From positions 372,001-436,000 of the forward strand of contig NZ_AJVC01000004.1 of the NCBI RefSeq assembly GCF_000261365.1: a stretch of 64,000 nucleotides of DNA. The letters run 5' to 3'. This stretch comes from Herbaspirillum sp. GW103 (GTDB lineage: Bacteria; Pseudomonadota; Gammaproteobacteria; Burkholderiales; Burkholderiaceae_D). Within the stretch, counting starts at the first letter, position 1, and each line of letters begins with the position of its first letter. Shown here in pieces: positions 8,754 through 17,272 of the stretch. Under the pieces are notes generated by a model. It had not been told where the DNA came from. It did not search any database and was given only the letters and a program-made list of their open reading frames with translations. The position numbers and the translations under genes were made by a program.

Positions 8754-9896
8754 ATGAAACTCAAGTGCGCCATTATTCCATTAACCGCCGCTGTTGGTCT
8801 GGCATTCGCTGGCGCCGCGTATGCCCAGGAAGTGGTCAGGATCGCTCATGTGGGTCCGCTGTCCGGTCCTAACGCCCACATGGGCAAGGACAACGAGAAC
8901 GGCGCGCGCATGGCGGTCGACGAATTGAACGCCAAGGGCTTCACCATTGGCGGCAAGAAGGTCAAGTTCGAGCTGCTGGGCGAAGATGATGCCTCCGATC
9001 CCAAGCAGGCCACTGCCGTGGCCACCAAGCTGGTCGACCAGAAGGTTGCTGCCGTGATCGGCCATCTGAACTCCGGCACCACCATTCCGGCCTCGAAGAT
9101 CTACAGCGATGCCGGCATCCCGCAAGTATCGCCCTCGGCCACCAATCCAAAGTATACGCAGCAAGGCTTCAAGACCACTTTCCGCGTGGTCGCCAACGAC
9201 GCGCAGCTGGGTGCCGCGCTGGGCAAGTATGCGGTGCAGAAGCTGGGCACCACGAAGATTGCCGTGATCGATGACCGCACCGCCTACGGCCAGGGCGTCG
9301 CCGAGGAATTCGCCAAGGGCGCCAAGGCCGCTGGCGGCAGCATCGTGGCAACCCAGTACACCAATGACAAGGCCACCGACTTCAATGCCATCCTGACCTC
9401 GATCAAGGGCAAGAAGCCGCAGGTGATCTTCTTTGGCGGCATGGACGCAGTGGGTGGCCCGATGCTGCGACAGATGAAGCAGCTGGGCATCGGCGCCAAG
9501 TTCATGGGCGGTGACGGTATCTGCACCGGCTCGCTGCCCGGCCTGGCCGGCGATGGACTGGGTGAAGACCAGGTGATCTGTGCCGAAGCCGGTGGCGTGG
9601 ATGCCTCAGGCAAGAAGGGGATGGATGATTTCCGTGCGGCCTACAAGAAGAAGTTCGGCATTGACGTGGTCTACAACGCTGCCTATGCCTACGATGCCAC
9701 CATGACCGTGGCAGACGCCATGGCCAAGGCCGGCTCCGCCGATCCCAAGAAATACCTGCCCGAGCTGGCCAAGATCAGCCACAAGGGCGTGACCGGTATA
9801 ATCGCCTTTGATGCCAAGGGTGATATCAAGGATGGTTCGCTGACACTGTACACCTACAAGGGCGGCCAACGTACCGTGCTGGCGGTGACCAAGTAA
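8754..9896 (+). CDS. Branched-chain amino acid ABC transporter substrate-binding protein (LivK-type)
   Basis: A 380-residue periplasmic binding protein (Peripla_BP_6 type). A signal peptide (MKLKCAIIPLTAAVGLAFAG, cleavage AYA/QE) is followed by VRIAHVGPLSGPNAHMGKD and DDASDPKQATAVATKLV, then VAAVIGHLNSGTTIPASKIY, all hallmarks of LivJ/LivK. It captures Leu, Ile, Val or related ligands for an ABC permease; no permease or ATPase gene is adjacent, so it must share a transporter encoded elsewhere. AGAGGAAA lies five bases before the ATG at 8754, which rules out the longer reading. A strong terminator follows. Confidence 0.92.
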   Translation: MKLKCAIIPLTAAVGLAFAGAAYAQEVVRIAHVGPLSGPNAHMGKDNENGARMAVDELNAKGFTIGGKKVKFELLGEDDASDPKQATAVATKLVDQKVAAVIGHLNSGTTIPASKIYSDAGIPQVSPSATNPKYTQQGFKTTFRVVANDAQLGAALGKYAVQKLGTTKIAVIDDRTAYGQGVAEEFAKGAKAAGGSIVATQYTNDKATDFNAILTSIKGKKPQVIFFGGMDAVGGPMLRQMKQLGIGAKFMGGDGICTGSLPGLAGDGLGEDQVICAEAGGVDASGKKGMDDFRAAYKKKFGIDVVYNAAYAYDATMTVADAMAKAGSADPKKYLPELAKISHKGVTGIIAFDAKGDIKDGSLTLYTYKGGQRTVLAVTK

Positions 9897-9956
9897 TAGC
9901 GAAGATCTTTTCTGGTGGCCGCTTTGCGGGATGGCCTCCAGCGCGAAGATGAGGCA

Positions 9957-9990
9957 GCGCCCCCGATGCAGATCGGGGGCGCTTTCTTTT
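9957..9990 (+). terminator. Strong Rho-independent terminator after the LivK-like gene
   Basis: Perfect 11-bp stem GCGCCCCCGAT / ATCGGGGGCGC with a GCAG tetraloop, followed by TTTCTTTT. Confidence 0.92.
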
Positions 9991-10121
9991 GGTGGAAAAG
10001 TTTTTACCAGGTCGGGACGTGCTGACCGCGCTGCGCATATTGTTTTAATGATTTTCGCCATGTTCCGGTTTACTTAGTTTTTTCTCCTGCACATCCAGAC
10101 CGGATACTTAGCCCCTGTCGT

Positions 10122-10448
10122 TCAGCTGGAGAGCGCCTTTTGCAGCGCCGCCTTGTTCATCGTCGAGCGGCCCTTGATGCCACGCGTGCGCGCTTGCGCA
10201 TACAACTGCTTGTAGGTAGGGCCGCCGGAGCCGGTGTGTGAACGTAGCCCCCCTCGACGCGAGGCGGGCATATCTTGGGTGGACGTCTTGCTGGCCTTCT
10301 TGGATTCGCCGTGCTGGGCGCGTTCCTTGTTGACGGTGCGCGCGGCGATTTCCTCGGCACGTTGGATGCCGGTGCCACGTTTCATGGCGCCGGACTTGAT
10401 GTGCTGGTACTGGCGTTCACGTTTTTTGCTCCATGCGGCTTGCGGCAT
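10122..10448 (-). CDS. Small basic protein of the 'plasmid stabilization protein'-like family
   Basis: A 108-residue, very basic, hydrophilic protein. It matches a conserved proteobacterial family with the pattern WSKKRERQYQHIK, AEEIAARTVNKERA, RRGGLRSHTGSGG, TYKQLYAQAR and GIKGRSTMNKAALQKAL. The C-terminal 30 residues resemble a Rho-N/SAP-like helical motif that may bind nucleic acid. Databases often label such proteins plasmid stabilization protein, but no biochemical role is known to me. GAGGAGG lies six bases before the ATG at 10448, so that start is secure. No toxin or antitoxin partner lies beside it. Confidence 0.75.
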   Translation of the reverse strand: MPQAAWSKKRERQYQHIKSGAMKRGTGIQRAEEIAARTVNKERAQHGESKKASKTSTQDMPASRRGGLRSHTGSGGPTYKQLYAQARTRGIKGRSTMNKAALQKALSS

Positions 10449-10791
10449 GATGGCCTCCTCAGGCTGGCGCCCACCCATGGACAGGCGGACAGTGGATGGG
10501 GATCGACTGCTCAGAGAATTGTTTTCCCCAGGAAGAATTCATCTTCCCTCCCTCCCCTTGGACCCGCCATCCGATAGAGACTGAAAGCCCTGTAGGAAGA
10601 GGAGAACACGAACGCCTTGCCGATCTGCCCGGCCATTTCTGGAGCGCGGTGCAAGCGTGCGCATTGGTCATCCTTTCCCGGGTGCCTCGCGGCGGTGATG
10701 CCGACAGGAAACGTCACAAGGAAAATCATGAGACAACCTTTCTGTGCCTCATCAGTCCAACCGCTCATCACAAAACGGACGGGAGAAAAGA
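10449..10791. other. Gene-free stretch, 343 bases
   Basis: The region lies between two divergent small genes and should hold both promoters. I see no reading frame with coding character, no clear hairpin and no confident -35/-10 pair. Confidence 0.4.
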
Positions 10792-11298
10792 ATGAAACGG
10801 ATCACGGCGGCTTTTGGCGTGGTGCATGCGGTGATTGCGGTCTTGTTTGCGCTGGGTGCACTGGCATTGATCGCCATTGCTGCGCGCATGGGATTTGACG
10901 CGGTGACCGAAGGTCTGGGGCTGGTGCAGGCGCAGGCGCTGATCGAGGCCATTGGTATTCTGGCCGCAGCGGTGGTGGCATTTCAGATTGCCGAGACCAT
11001 TACGGAAGAGGAGGTGGTCCGGGACGCCAACATCAGCGCGCCGACGCGGGTACGGCGGTTTCTGTCGCGGTTTTTCGTGGTGGTGATCGTGGCGCTGGCC
11101 ATCGAGGGCCTGGTGATGACCTTTCGCGCCGCGCACGAGGAGGCCGCTGACATGATCTACGCCGCGGCGTTGCTGGTGGGGACAGGGGTGTTGCTGGCCT
11201 CCTGGGGCTATTTCATCTATTGCAACCGTTCGGCCGAAGAGCTGGAGCCGGACGCCATGGAAGAGGCCAAGGAAGAGGACAAGAAAATTGATGGGTGA
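10792..11298 (+). CDS. Hypothetical inner-membrane protein, four predicted helices
   Basis: A 168-residue protein of unknown function. Hydrophobic segments lie at about residues 5-28, 45-66, 86-106 and 120-145, followed by an acidic, Lys-containing C-terminal tail (AEELEPDAMEEAKEEDKK). GGGAGAAAAGA precedes the ATG at 10792, which I prefer to an ATG 48 bases upstream with no ribosome site. Composition matches the surrounding chromosome. It immediately precedes tRNA-Thr on the same strand. I do not recognise a family with a described role. Confidence 0.65.
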   Translation: MKRITAAFGVVHAVIAVLFALGALALIAIAARMGFDAVTEGLGLVQAQALIEAIGILAAAVVAFQIAETITEEEVVRDANISAPTRVRRFLSRFFVVVIVALAIEGLVMTFRAAHEEAADMIYAAALLVGTGVLLASWGYFIYCNRSAEELEPDAMEEAKEEDKKIDG

Positions 11299-11411
11299 GC
11301 GGTAGTAGCCAGTCCTGGCGGCCTGGGCCAGCGCGCAGCACGGGCCTGCCTCTTTGGGCAGGCCGGCTGAAAATTTCTGGCAGGGATCTGGATGAAGCCG
11401 AAATAACCCGT

Positions 11412-11417
11412 TATAAT
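11412..11417 (+). promoter_or_regulatory. -10 box of the tRNA-Thr gene
   Basis: A perfect TATAAT 11 bases before the first base of the tRNA, followed by a CGCGG discriminator-like stretch as expected for a stringently controlled stable-RNA promoter. The -35 region is not clear. Confidence 0.65.
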
Positions 11418-11428
11418 CGCGGACTTTT

Positions 11429-11504
<76 letters not shown>

Positions 11505-11505
11505 G

Positions 11506-11547
11506 AACAGAAGCGGCTTGCATCGATGCAGGCCGCTTTTTTTTTTT
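11506..11547 (+). terminator. tRNA-Thr terminator; left copy of a 36-bp direct repeat
   Basis: AGCGGCTTGCATCG pairs with CGATGCAGGCCGCT, with one G-T wobble, followed by eleven T residues. Bases 11506-11541 recur at 14615-14650 with only three differences (33 of 36 identical), enclosing the wzx/wzy-like genes. Confidence 0.85.
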
Positions 11548-11689
11548 GCTCCGGAATTTCCAAATTTACTAGCTCATCACCAATAGCTACTCGTGTTTAC
11601 GGGGCGTTGATCAACGTGATATAGGACTACTCCGTGATGAGACTCTCCCCCACAAGTTTTTCAACGAAAACTTGAAGAGCGCTCGCAGT

Positions 11690-11900
11690 TCAACCGTGGC
11701 TTTTTTCGCCAAAGCTGTGGTGGCCTGCTCCAAGGTCTTCTGGTAGTGAGCTACCCGGTTTTCCCGGCCCAAGCCAATTTGGAATTGCCTCGATTGGCAG
11801 GACCTTTCCTCCTTTCTTGGTGAACGCTTCCGGCTCATGGTAGTTCAAAGGTGATCGACGCTGCGCGTCCAGAAGACACACGACTGTGTGAAAATCATGC
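11690..11900 (-). pseudogene. Possible remnant of an IS3-family transposase C-terminus
   Basis: One leftward frame reads LDAQRRSPLNYHEPEAFTKK, which resembles the end of IS3-family OrfB transposases (pattern QRRHS-x-L-x-Y-x-SP-x-x-F). No start codon or upstream catalytic DDE region is present. Further left, the more plausible sequence continues in another frame (TLEQATTALAKKATVELRAL), suggesting frameshift decay. The surrounding 11548-11955 stretch is AT-rich and otherwise gene-free. The match is short and judged by eye, so the call is tentative; it would fit an insertion history for the adjoining wzx/wzy genes. Confidence 0.3.
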
Positions 11901-11955
11901 GGCGGATAACATCAAAGCTGTGACAAGCAGCAAAATTGCAATAATACAAATTTAA

Positions 11956-13245
11956 ATGAAGCTCATCGGGGACATGTTCATGCACCTCTTACCTCGCTTT
12001 TTTTCGTTGTTGCGCACCTCCCTGAGCGTAGTATTGGCGCGATTTTCCTCAATCGCACTGTTTGCGCTCACGGCACGGATTTTTTCGCAACACGACAATG
12101 GACAGTTTATTTTCGCGATCACCTTGCCGCAATTGCTGACCCAGTTGGGAACGATTGGATGGCTCAATTTGATTCGCCGTGAAGTTGCTCGGCGTTCTGA
12201 AATATCACCGGTCATATTCAAAGGATTTATCCTTCGCTCTTTCCAGGTTCCGATGATTCCGGTGCTGTGCGCGGCTGTCGGCATGATCCTCTATGGTCTT
12301 GTGCGGGAGGAGGACAGGAGCCTTTACTTCTGTATCGCCACGGTGATAACTGTGTACGCGGTCGTAGCTATTTTGCGTGAATATCTTATTGCTCTTGGCA
12401 TGCCGGCATTGAGCATCGCTGCCTCCGAGGTACTTCCGGTTGTTGTCACGGGCGGTGTCGTATGGCTCATTCAACCGGAGCGCGCGGCCCCTGCTGCTCT
12501 GGCGTTTCTTCTCGGGCTACTTGTGTCTTGCGCGATACAGATTCCGGTGGTCTTAAAGGCACTACGTCCCTATTTGAATGTGGCGCGTCCGACGTTCAAT
12601 ACGCGCGCATGGATACGCGCCGGAGGACTGTCTCTGCTCGGCTTTGGTGGAAGAGCCATTCTGGACAGGCTTGACACGCTAGTGCTGGCGACGCTTGGTC
12701 CGGCTGTACAATTTGCTCTGTACAACTCAGCACAACGGGCCACGGTTCTGTTGCTGGTGGCACCGACTGTACTGCTCCCGGTCTTTTCGCCCCACGTCAG
12801 CAAGGCTTCCGCTCGAGGAGACATCGCTTTGCTCCGTCGTGAAATGGCACTGCAGACGTTGCTTGTGACGCTGTGTGCGCTGCCTTTAGCGTGGCTATTG
12901 ATGAAATATCCCGCCCAAATCATGGGCTTTCTGTTTGGAGCACGGTACGAAGATTCATCTCAATACCTCGGCCTTATTGTTTTCTCCCAAGTTCTCTTTG
13001 CCTTTTCTCTTCCTTGGAGCAATCTGATGTTGATGAGTGGTCGCGAAGCGATTTATGCCTATGCCCATTTGCTCGCACTAGTGGTTGTGCTTCCCCTTGC
13101 CATCGGTCTAGTAGGAACTTGGGGGGGATATGCAGTCGCATTGGCGTCTTTGATCTCCAATGTTTTACTGTTCGCCATATTTTTTGGGATCGGCATATAT
13201 GGGCTCCTGCAACAAGATTCTGCGAATTTAGCTGCGAGGTTTTAG
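11956..13245 (+). CDS. Oligosaccharide flippase / polysaccharide biosynthesis membrane protein (Wzx-like, MOP superfamily)
   Basis: A 429-residue integral membrane protein with 12 to 14 hydrophobic segments and almost no soluble domain. The pattern of Wzx and RfbX transporters is visible: RTSLSVVLARFSSIALFAL and GQFIFAITLPQLLTQLGTIG near the N-terminus and YNSAQRATVLLLVAPTVLLP mid-protein. Such proteins flip undecaprenyl-linked sugar units across the inner membrane for O-antigen or capsule assembly. The ATG at 11956 has no clear ribosome site; ATG codons at 11974 and 11980 are alternatives. The stop overlaps the next gene's GTG by one base. Third-codon positions are visibly less GC-rich than in flanking genes, which suggests acquisition by transfer. 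Confidence 0.8.
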   Translation: MKLIGDMFMHLLPRFFSLLRTSLSVVLARFSSIALFALTARIFSQHDNGQFIFAITLPQLLTQLGTIGWLNLIRREVARRSEISPVIFKGFILRSFQVPMIPVLCAAVGMILYGLVREEDRSLYFCIATVITVYAVVAILREYLIALGMPALSIAASEVLPVVVTGGVVWLIQPERAAPAALAFLLGLLVSCAIQIPVVLKALRPYLNVARPTFNTRAWIRAGGLSLLGFGGRAILDRLDTLVLATLGPAVQFALYNSAQRATVLLLVAPTVLLPVFSPHVSKASARGDIALLRREMALQTLLVTLCALPLAWLLMKYPAQIMGFLFGARYEDSSQYLGLIVFSQVLFAFSLPWSNLMLMSGREAIYAYAHLLALVVVLPLAIGLVGTWGGYAVALASLISNVLLFAIFFGIGIYGLLQQDSANLAARF

Positions 13246-14576
13246 TGATTTTATTGAAGCTCATACTAATTTCGCTGTACATCCGGTCGTGGTTGAAATC
13301 CCGACATTCGCGCTTGGTTGAACCCAGCGATTTTTTCGTCCTGTCATTTCTATTGATCTACGTACCAGGCTTTATCTTTAATCCCAGCGGGCAAACGACA
13401 CTCAACGGCTTGCATCTGCCTTCTGAAGCTGCAACCAGGGCAGAGATCGGTATGCTCATCATGCTTGCTGCTGGATCGACGGTATTTATCTTGCGTCGCT
13501 ACGCAGAACGACGATTCGATTCTCTGACCCGACAGGTGCAGGAGATCTCCACTAAGCGGTCGGCATTGGTGATAGCAGGTATCGCTGCCTTGTGTCTGGC
13601 GGTGATGTTTTCACTTCTGATGATCAGTCCCGAATTCCGCAAGTTCAAGCTCGATATTCTCCGGTTCTTTAGCTTTCAGTTCGAGGGCAGTGATTATCGG
13701 AGACTTCGTAACGAGAGCTACTCGGATGGATGGATTATCGAAGGTATCCTCGCTCGTGCACGCTTCACTGTATTACCTATTTTGTTTTGTTTGGTCTTGT
13801 ATCCACTGTTAGAAAAAAAGAGGCTGATCTTTGCTGCCGGACTGGCCGCATTGATATTCGTGGCTTTGCCTGCCTCGTTGTCGAAGTTGCCGATCTTTTT
13901 CTTCATCGGCTATGCGGTCATTCTGGGCGCTTGCCGATATCCGCGGTTTCTCGATATACGATTGCTCGCGGCAATGCTAGTAATAGCTACGGTCATCATC
14001 GTAACCATGCTGGTCGTACTTTACACGGCTCAATACCAGAGCGCCGTGATAAATGGTACGGTGCTTCCGCTGAACCTCGCAATCGAGCGCATTTGGGGCG
14101 AAACATACTCGGTGATCGTGCGATATTTCACTGTATATCCGGAGATGCTGTCTCATACGGGATTTAGTGGCATCAACCTTCTTGCTAAATTTTTTGGATT
14201 GCCCGCGCGACTTCCCGATATCGAAGTCGCGAAGGTACTGCTTGGTAACGATAGCGGAAGCAATCCGGGCGTTTATTTCTTAGGAGGATATGCGGCATTT
14301 GGCATGCCCGGACTGGTTGCTTATGCTCTGTTAGGGTCGTTACTGCTTTGGTCGCTGGATTTCCTCGGAAGGAAAATCAGGGTGGCATCATTGCGCGCGA
14401 CCTATTTGGCAGTGGTCGGAATGAATCTAGTTTTTCTCAACCAAATTGCGTTGCATACAGCTTTAGTTACTTACGGCATTGCGTTAGTGCCGATAATTTT
14501 GCTCTGTCTTGATGTTCTAGTGCGTCGGATTGTGCGTGAAGAGAATTGTCAGGCGCATCGAAGTGCTTACAGTTAA
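13245..14576 (+). CDS. Probable O-antigen / polysaccharide polymerase (Wzy-like membrane protein)
   Basis: A 443-residue protein with roughly 11 hydrophobic segments and a periplasmic loop around LGNDSGSNPGVYFLGGYAAFG (about residues 345-365). This resembles the oligosaccharide repeat unit polymerase family, where a G-x-Y-x-x-x-G-x-x-G region follows a large loop. The start is inferred to be the GTG at 13245, which overlaps the flippase stop as TAGTG behind GCGAGG; upstream readings overlap the flippase out of frame. Wzy families diverge so much that the call rests on topology and pairing with the flippase. Codon use is AT-richer than in the neighbours. Confidence 0.65.
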   Translation: MILLKLILISLYIRSWLKSRHSRLVEPSDFFVLSFLLIYVPGFIFNPSGQTTLNGLHLPSEAATRAEIGMLIMLAAGSTVFILRRYAERRFDSLTRQVQEISTKRSALVIAGIAALCLAVMFSLLMISPEFRKFKLDILRFFSFQFEGSDYRRLRNESYSDGWIIEGILARARFTVLPILFCLVLYPLLEKKRLIFAAGLAALIFVALPASLSKLPIFFFIGYAVILGACRYPRFLDIRLLAAMLVIATVIIVTMLVVLYTAQYQSAVINGTVLPLNLAIERIWGETYSVIVRYFTVYPEMLSHTGFSGINLLAKFFGLPARLPDIEVAKVLLGNDSGSNPGVYFLGGYAAFGMPGLVAYALLGSLLLWSLDFLGRKIRVASLRATYLAVVGMNLVFLNQIALHTALVTYGIALVPIILLCLDVLVRRIVREENCQAHRSAYS

Positions 14577-14614
14577 GCCCCAATTCGACGTTCCGCCCCC
14601 CTGACCAACACGGT

Positions 14615-14650
14615 AACAGAAGCGGCCTGCAGCAATGCAGGCCGCTTTTT
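14615..14650 (+). terminator. Terminator after the Wzy-like gene; right copy of the direct repeat
   Basis: AAGCGGCCTGCA pairs with TGCAGGCCGCTT across a short loop and is followed by TTTT. It is the second copy of the 36-bp sequence at 11506-11541 (33 of 36 bases shared). Confidence 0.85.
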
Positions 14651-14753
14651 CTGGTTCAGTGTGAACTGTGCGTATCCTCTTCCCCTTGTCAAAACCCGTC
14701 CTGGAGAGGAGCGATCGTCAGGCTTTTGTCAGACAGCTTCTTGTGCGCCGCGT

Positions 14754-14759
14754 CATAAT
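14754..14759 (+). promoter_or_regulatory. -10 box, candidate leaderless promoter of the sterol-desaturase-like gene
   Basis: CATAAT ends seven bases before the ATG at 14767, the same spacing as at argA and at 23795. No ribosome site lies upstream of the ATG. Confidence 0.45.
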
Positions 14760-14766
14760 ATCCCCC

Positions 14767-15882
14767 ATGGAAAAAATCATTGTCTACATCATTCCCGTCT
14801 TCCTGCTGTTGATCGCCGTGGAATTCGCCTATGGCTACGTTCGCGACCGCAACACCTATCGTCTGTCCGACGTCATGGCCAGCCTGTCGCAAGGGATGAT
14901 CAGCCAGTTGGTGGCGCTGCTCAGTCAGCTGTTCCAGGTCGGGCTGTATTCACTGGCTTACCGTGCACTGGCCATCTTCCCGGCGGCACGCTTCTGGCAA
15001 GGTGCGCTGGGCTGGATCGCGGCCATCTTGCTATTCGATTTCTTCGACTACTGGTTGCACCGGTTCGGCCACGAGAACGCATTGGGCTGGGCGGCTCACT
15101 CGGTGCATCACCAGAGCCAGGACTTCAATTTCTCCACGGCCTTGCGTCAAGAAAGTACCGTGGCACTGCTCGGCTGGGTGTTCTACCTGCCCATGGCGAT
15201 CCTGGGCGTGGAGCCCGAGCAGTTCGCTATCGCCGGACTGGTGGTGCTGGCCTATCAATTCTGGATCCACACCGAACACATCGGCAAGCTGGGTTGGTTT
15301 GATCGCGTGTTTTCCTCACCCTCCAATCACCGGGTTCACCATGCAGTCAACGAGCAGTACCTCGACAAGAACTACGGTGGCATGCTGGTGATCTGGGACC
15401 GCATATTCGGTACCTTCGCCGAAGAAAAAGAGCAGGCGGTCTACGGCACGCGTACGCCCCTCAATAGCTGGGATCCGATCTGGGCAATCGTGTCCGGCTA
15501 CTGGCAGATACTCCACAGTGCGGCAAAGATGCCACGCTGGCAGGACAAGCTGAAAATATGGTTCAAAGCCCCTGGCTGGCAGCCGCCAGGGATGGAAGCA
15601 CATCGCCCATTCGACCTTGAACTCGCGCGCCGTCGCTATGATGTGCAGCTGCCGCGCGTGAGGCAGTGGTTGTCAGTACTACAGTTCCTGGCACTGCTGG
15701 CAGCTGCCTCGACTTTGCTGTGGAGGGCAGAGGAACAGTCCTACCTGCACCTGCTGGTGATCAGCACCGCCTTGCTCGCCTGTTTCTGGACGCTCGGTGC
15801 GTACATGCAGCGTCGCCTGGGCCTGGCCTTGGTGCTTGCCATTGATGTGACGGCGGCAGTGACAGCCTACGCCTTGCTCTGA
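14767..15882 (+). CDS. Sterol desaturase / fatty acid hydroxylase family membrane protein
   Basis: A 371-residue di-iron membrane enzyme. The histidine clusters are HRFGH (98-102), HSVHH (111-115) and HRVHH (188-192), with a further HTEH near 163, in the spacing of the fatty acid hydroxylase superfamily. Hydrophobic segments lie near residues 5-20, 35-60, 70-90 and 135-160; after the catalytic domain come a soluble stretch and two or three C-terminal helices (about 300-370). Members hydroxylate or desaturate lipids or hopanoid-type substrates; the substrate here is unknown. The longer reading upstream of ATG 14767 overlaps the proposed promoter. Confidence 0.88.
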   Translation: MEKIIVYIIPVFLLLIAVEFAYGYVRDRNTYRLSDVMASLSQGMISQLVALLSQLFQVGLYSLAYRALAIFPAARFWQGALGWIAAILLFDFFDYWLHRFGHENALGWAAHSVHHQSQDFNFSTALRQESTVALLGWVFYLPMAILGVEPEQFAIAGLVVLAYQFWIHTEHIGKLGWFDRVFSSPSNHRVHHAVNEQYLDKNYGGMLVIWDRIFGTFAEEKEQAVYGTRTPLNSWDPIWAIVSGYWQILHSAAKMPRWQDKLKIWFKAPGWQPPGMEAHRPFDLELARRRYDVQLPRVRQWLSVLQFLALLAAASTLLWRAEEQSYLHLLVISTALLACFWTLGAYMQRRLGLALVLAIDVTAAVTAYALL

Positions 15883-15920
15883 CGCGACGCCTCAGGCCGC
15901 AATGGAGATATCGAAGGAGA

Positions 15921-16490
15921 CTACCGGTCAGCCTCATCCGCGATTTTCTGCGCAAGCTTGGACAAGCATCCATTGACGGCCGACTTGAAGCTCGGATCGT
16001 TGGCAACCATTACGCCGACAGGAGAGAGTTTGTAAGTCTCGCCTTCGGCAGTCTCAATCAAATGCGTGCCAAGCTTCCCGGAGAAAATGCACTGAATGCT
16101 GTCATCGTTCGTCGGAACCCGAACCGACAAGGCGATCCCTATTCCGAAAAATGCGCCCGCCATTGCCTGGCCCTTTCTGATGGGGAAAATGTCAATGACA
16201 CGGAATTGATCAACTTGGAGAGTAAACGACCCCGGCTTCAGTCTCACCTCCAGAAGTGCGGCCAACTGCTTCAACGGCGGCGTAGAGAAACTGTCATCAC
16301 CAAGATACCTGACCGCCTTTGCCCAGTCGGATGACTTGTAAACCTTGGTGTCAGCCGGACGATTATCGATCACATCGACCTTGGCAACTCTTGCAGAATC
16401 AATGGGGGCCAATTCGATATTGGTAGCGCATCCAACCAATAGACTGCCGAACAGGCACACGACGAGCAGGCGAAACGCGAGGGATCTCAT
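15921..16490 (-). CDS. Hypothetical lipoprotein
   Basis: A 189-residue protein with a lipoprotein signal: MRSLAFRLLVVCLFGSLLVGC, where LVGC is the lipobox (Cys at 21). The mature part begins ATNIELAPIDSARVAKVDVIDNRP and contains a hydrophobic glycine-rich stretch (AMAGAFFGIGIALSVRVP) and two Cys (IQCIF, NGCLSK). I do not recognise a characterised family. The ATG at 16490 is preferred because it places the lipobox at the usual distance; the longer reading adds a Ser/Lys-rich leader. It is followed on the same strand by a second lipoprotein gene upstream, about 130 bases away. Confidence 0.7.
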   Translation of the reverse strand: MRSLAFRLLVVCLFGSLLVGCATNIELAPIDSARVAKVDVIDNRPADTKVYKSSDWAKAVRYLGDDSFSTPPLKQLAALLEVRLKPGSFTLQVDQFRVIDIFPIRKGQAMAGAFFGIGIALSVRVPTNDDSIQCIFSGKLGTHLIETAEGETYKLSPVGVMVANDPSFKSAVNGCLSKLAQKIADEADR

Positions 16491-16618
16491 TTTTGATTTA
16501 GATTTCGAAGAGCAATTCAAGAAAAGACTGGGCACTTACGCTGCCAGACCATACGCAATACATCGCAGTCACGAGAAACGCTGACGTCTCAAGCACTGGG
16601 GAGTGATTCCTCACCTCA

Positions 16619-17170
16619 TTACTTCGTCCCCACGACTGCAGGCAGAGGCGCCTGGTAATGCGTTTTGGCGATCTCTTCTTGCCCGATACTGTTCGCGATT
16701 TCAGAAATCTGCCAGCTGTATTGCGTTCGCATCGTTGGCGTTGGCGAAAAATCCGTCAGGCGACTGTTGGCCTGCGAACGAAGGATCACGTATTTCGTCT
16801 GGCCTGCCTTGACATCGACGGTCACCGTTACGGGCTTGCCTGTGACGACGTCAGTGGTATAGAACTTCTTGCCCCAGGTATGCACAAACACATGAGCCCC
16901 CGGGGTGAGATCAAGCACGGAATAGCCGTTGTTATCCAGTTCGAAAGTCGGCGTACCATCCACACTGATCAGCGCCCGTACCACTCCCATGGCCCATAGA
17001 TCCGGACGGTAGACATACACTCTGCCTTTGTCCACCGGGACGGGACCCGCGTCGCTGAACAAAGGGCCGGTAGCGGAACAAGAAGCCAGACATTGCAAAC
17101 AGAAAAACCCGATCAGCAGACGGCGCAATGTGGCAAACAAGGTATTGAACCTGGCGACATTTCTTATCAT
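16619..17170 (-). CDS. DUF2846-type lipoprotein
   Basis: A 183-residue protein with a signal peptide ending in the lipobox LASC, then SATGPLF. The mature region begins GRVYVYRPDLW and continues with ISVDGTPTFELDNNGYSVLDL, PGAHVFVHTW and VTVDVKAGQTKYVILR, the beta-sandwich pattern of DUF2846 lipoproteins. Function is unknown; the fold is common among small outer-membrane-attached proteins. A GGGGGAAG purine stretch lies just before the ATG at 17170. It sits in a row of three leftward genes encoding exported or anchored products (lipoprotein, lipoprotein, nuclease). Confidence 0.75.
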   Translation of the reverse strand: MIRNVARFNTLFATLRRLLIGFFCLQCLASCSATGPLFSDAGPVPVDKGRVYVYRPDLWAMGVVRALISVDGTPTFELDNNGYSVLDLTPGAHVFVHTWGKKFYTTDVVTGKPVTVTVDVKAGQTKYVILRSQANSRLTDFSPTPTMRTQYSWQISEIANSIGQEEIAKTHYQAPLPAVVGTK

Positions 17171-17272
17171 TTTCTTCCCCCTATCTCCTTTGCGGAGATG
17201 TATTGATTTTTTATTTGTCCGCATCTTGCCGATCGCGGACGTCGCAAACTATATCAGCAAAGACTGCGGCGG

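Noticed and set aside
11506..11541. tRNA 3'-end att site of an integrative element
   Set aside because: The direct repeat begins two bases after the CCA and does not include tRNA sequence, and no integrase is present; it is described as a terminator repeat instead.
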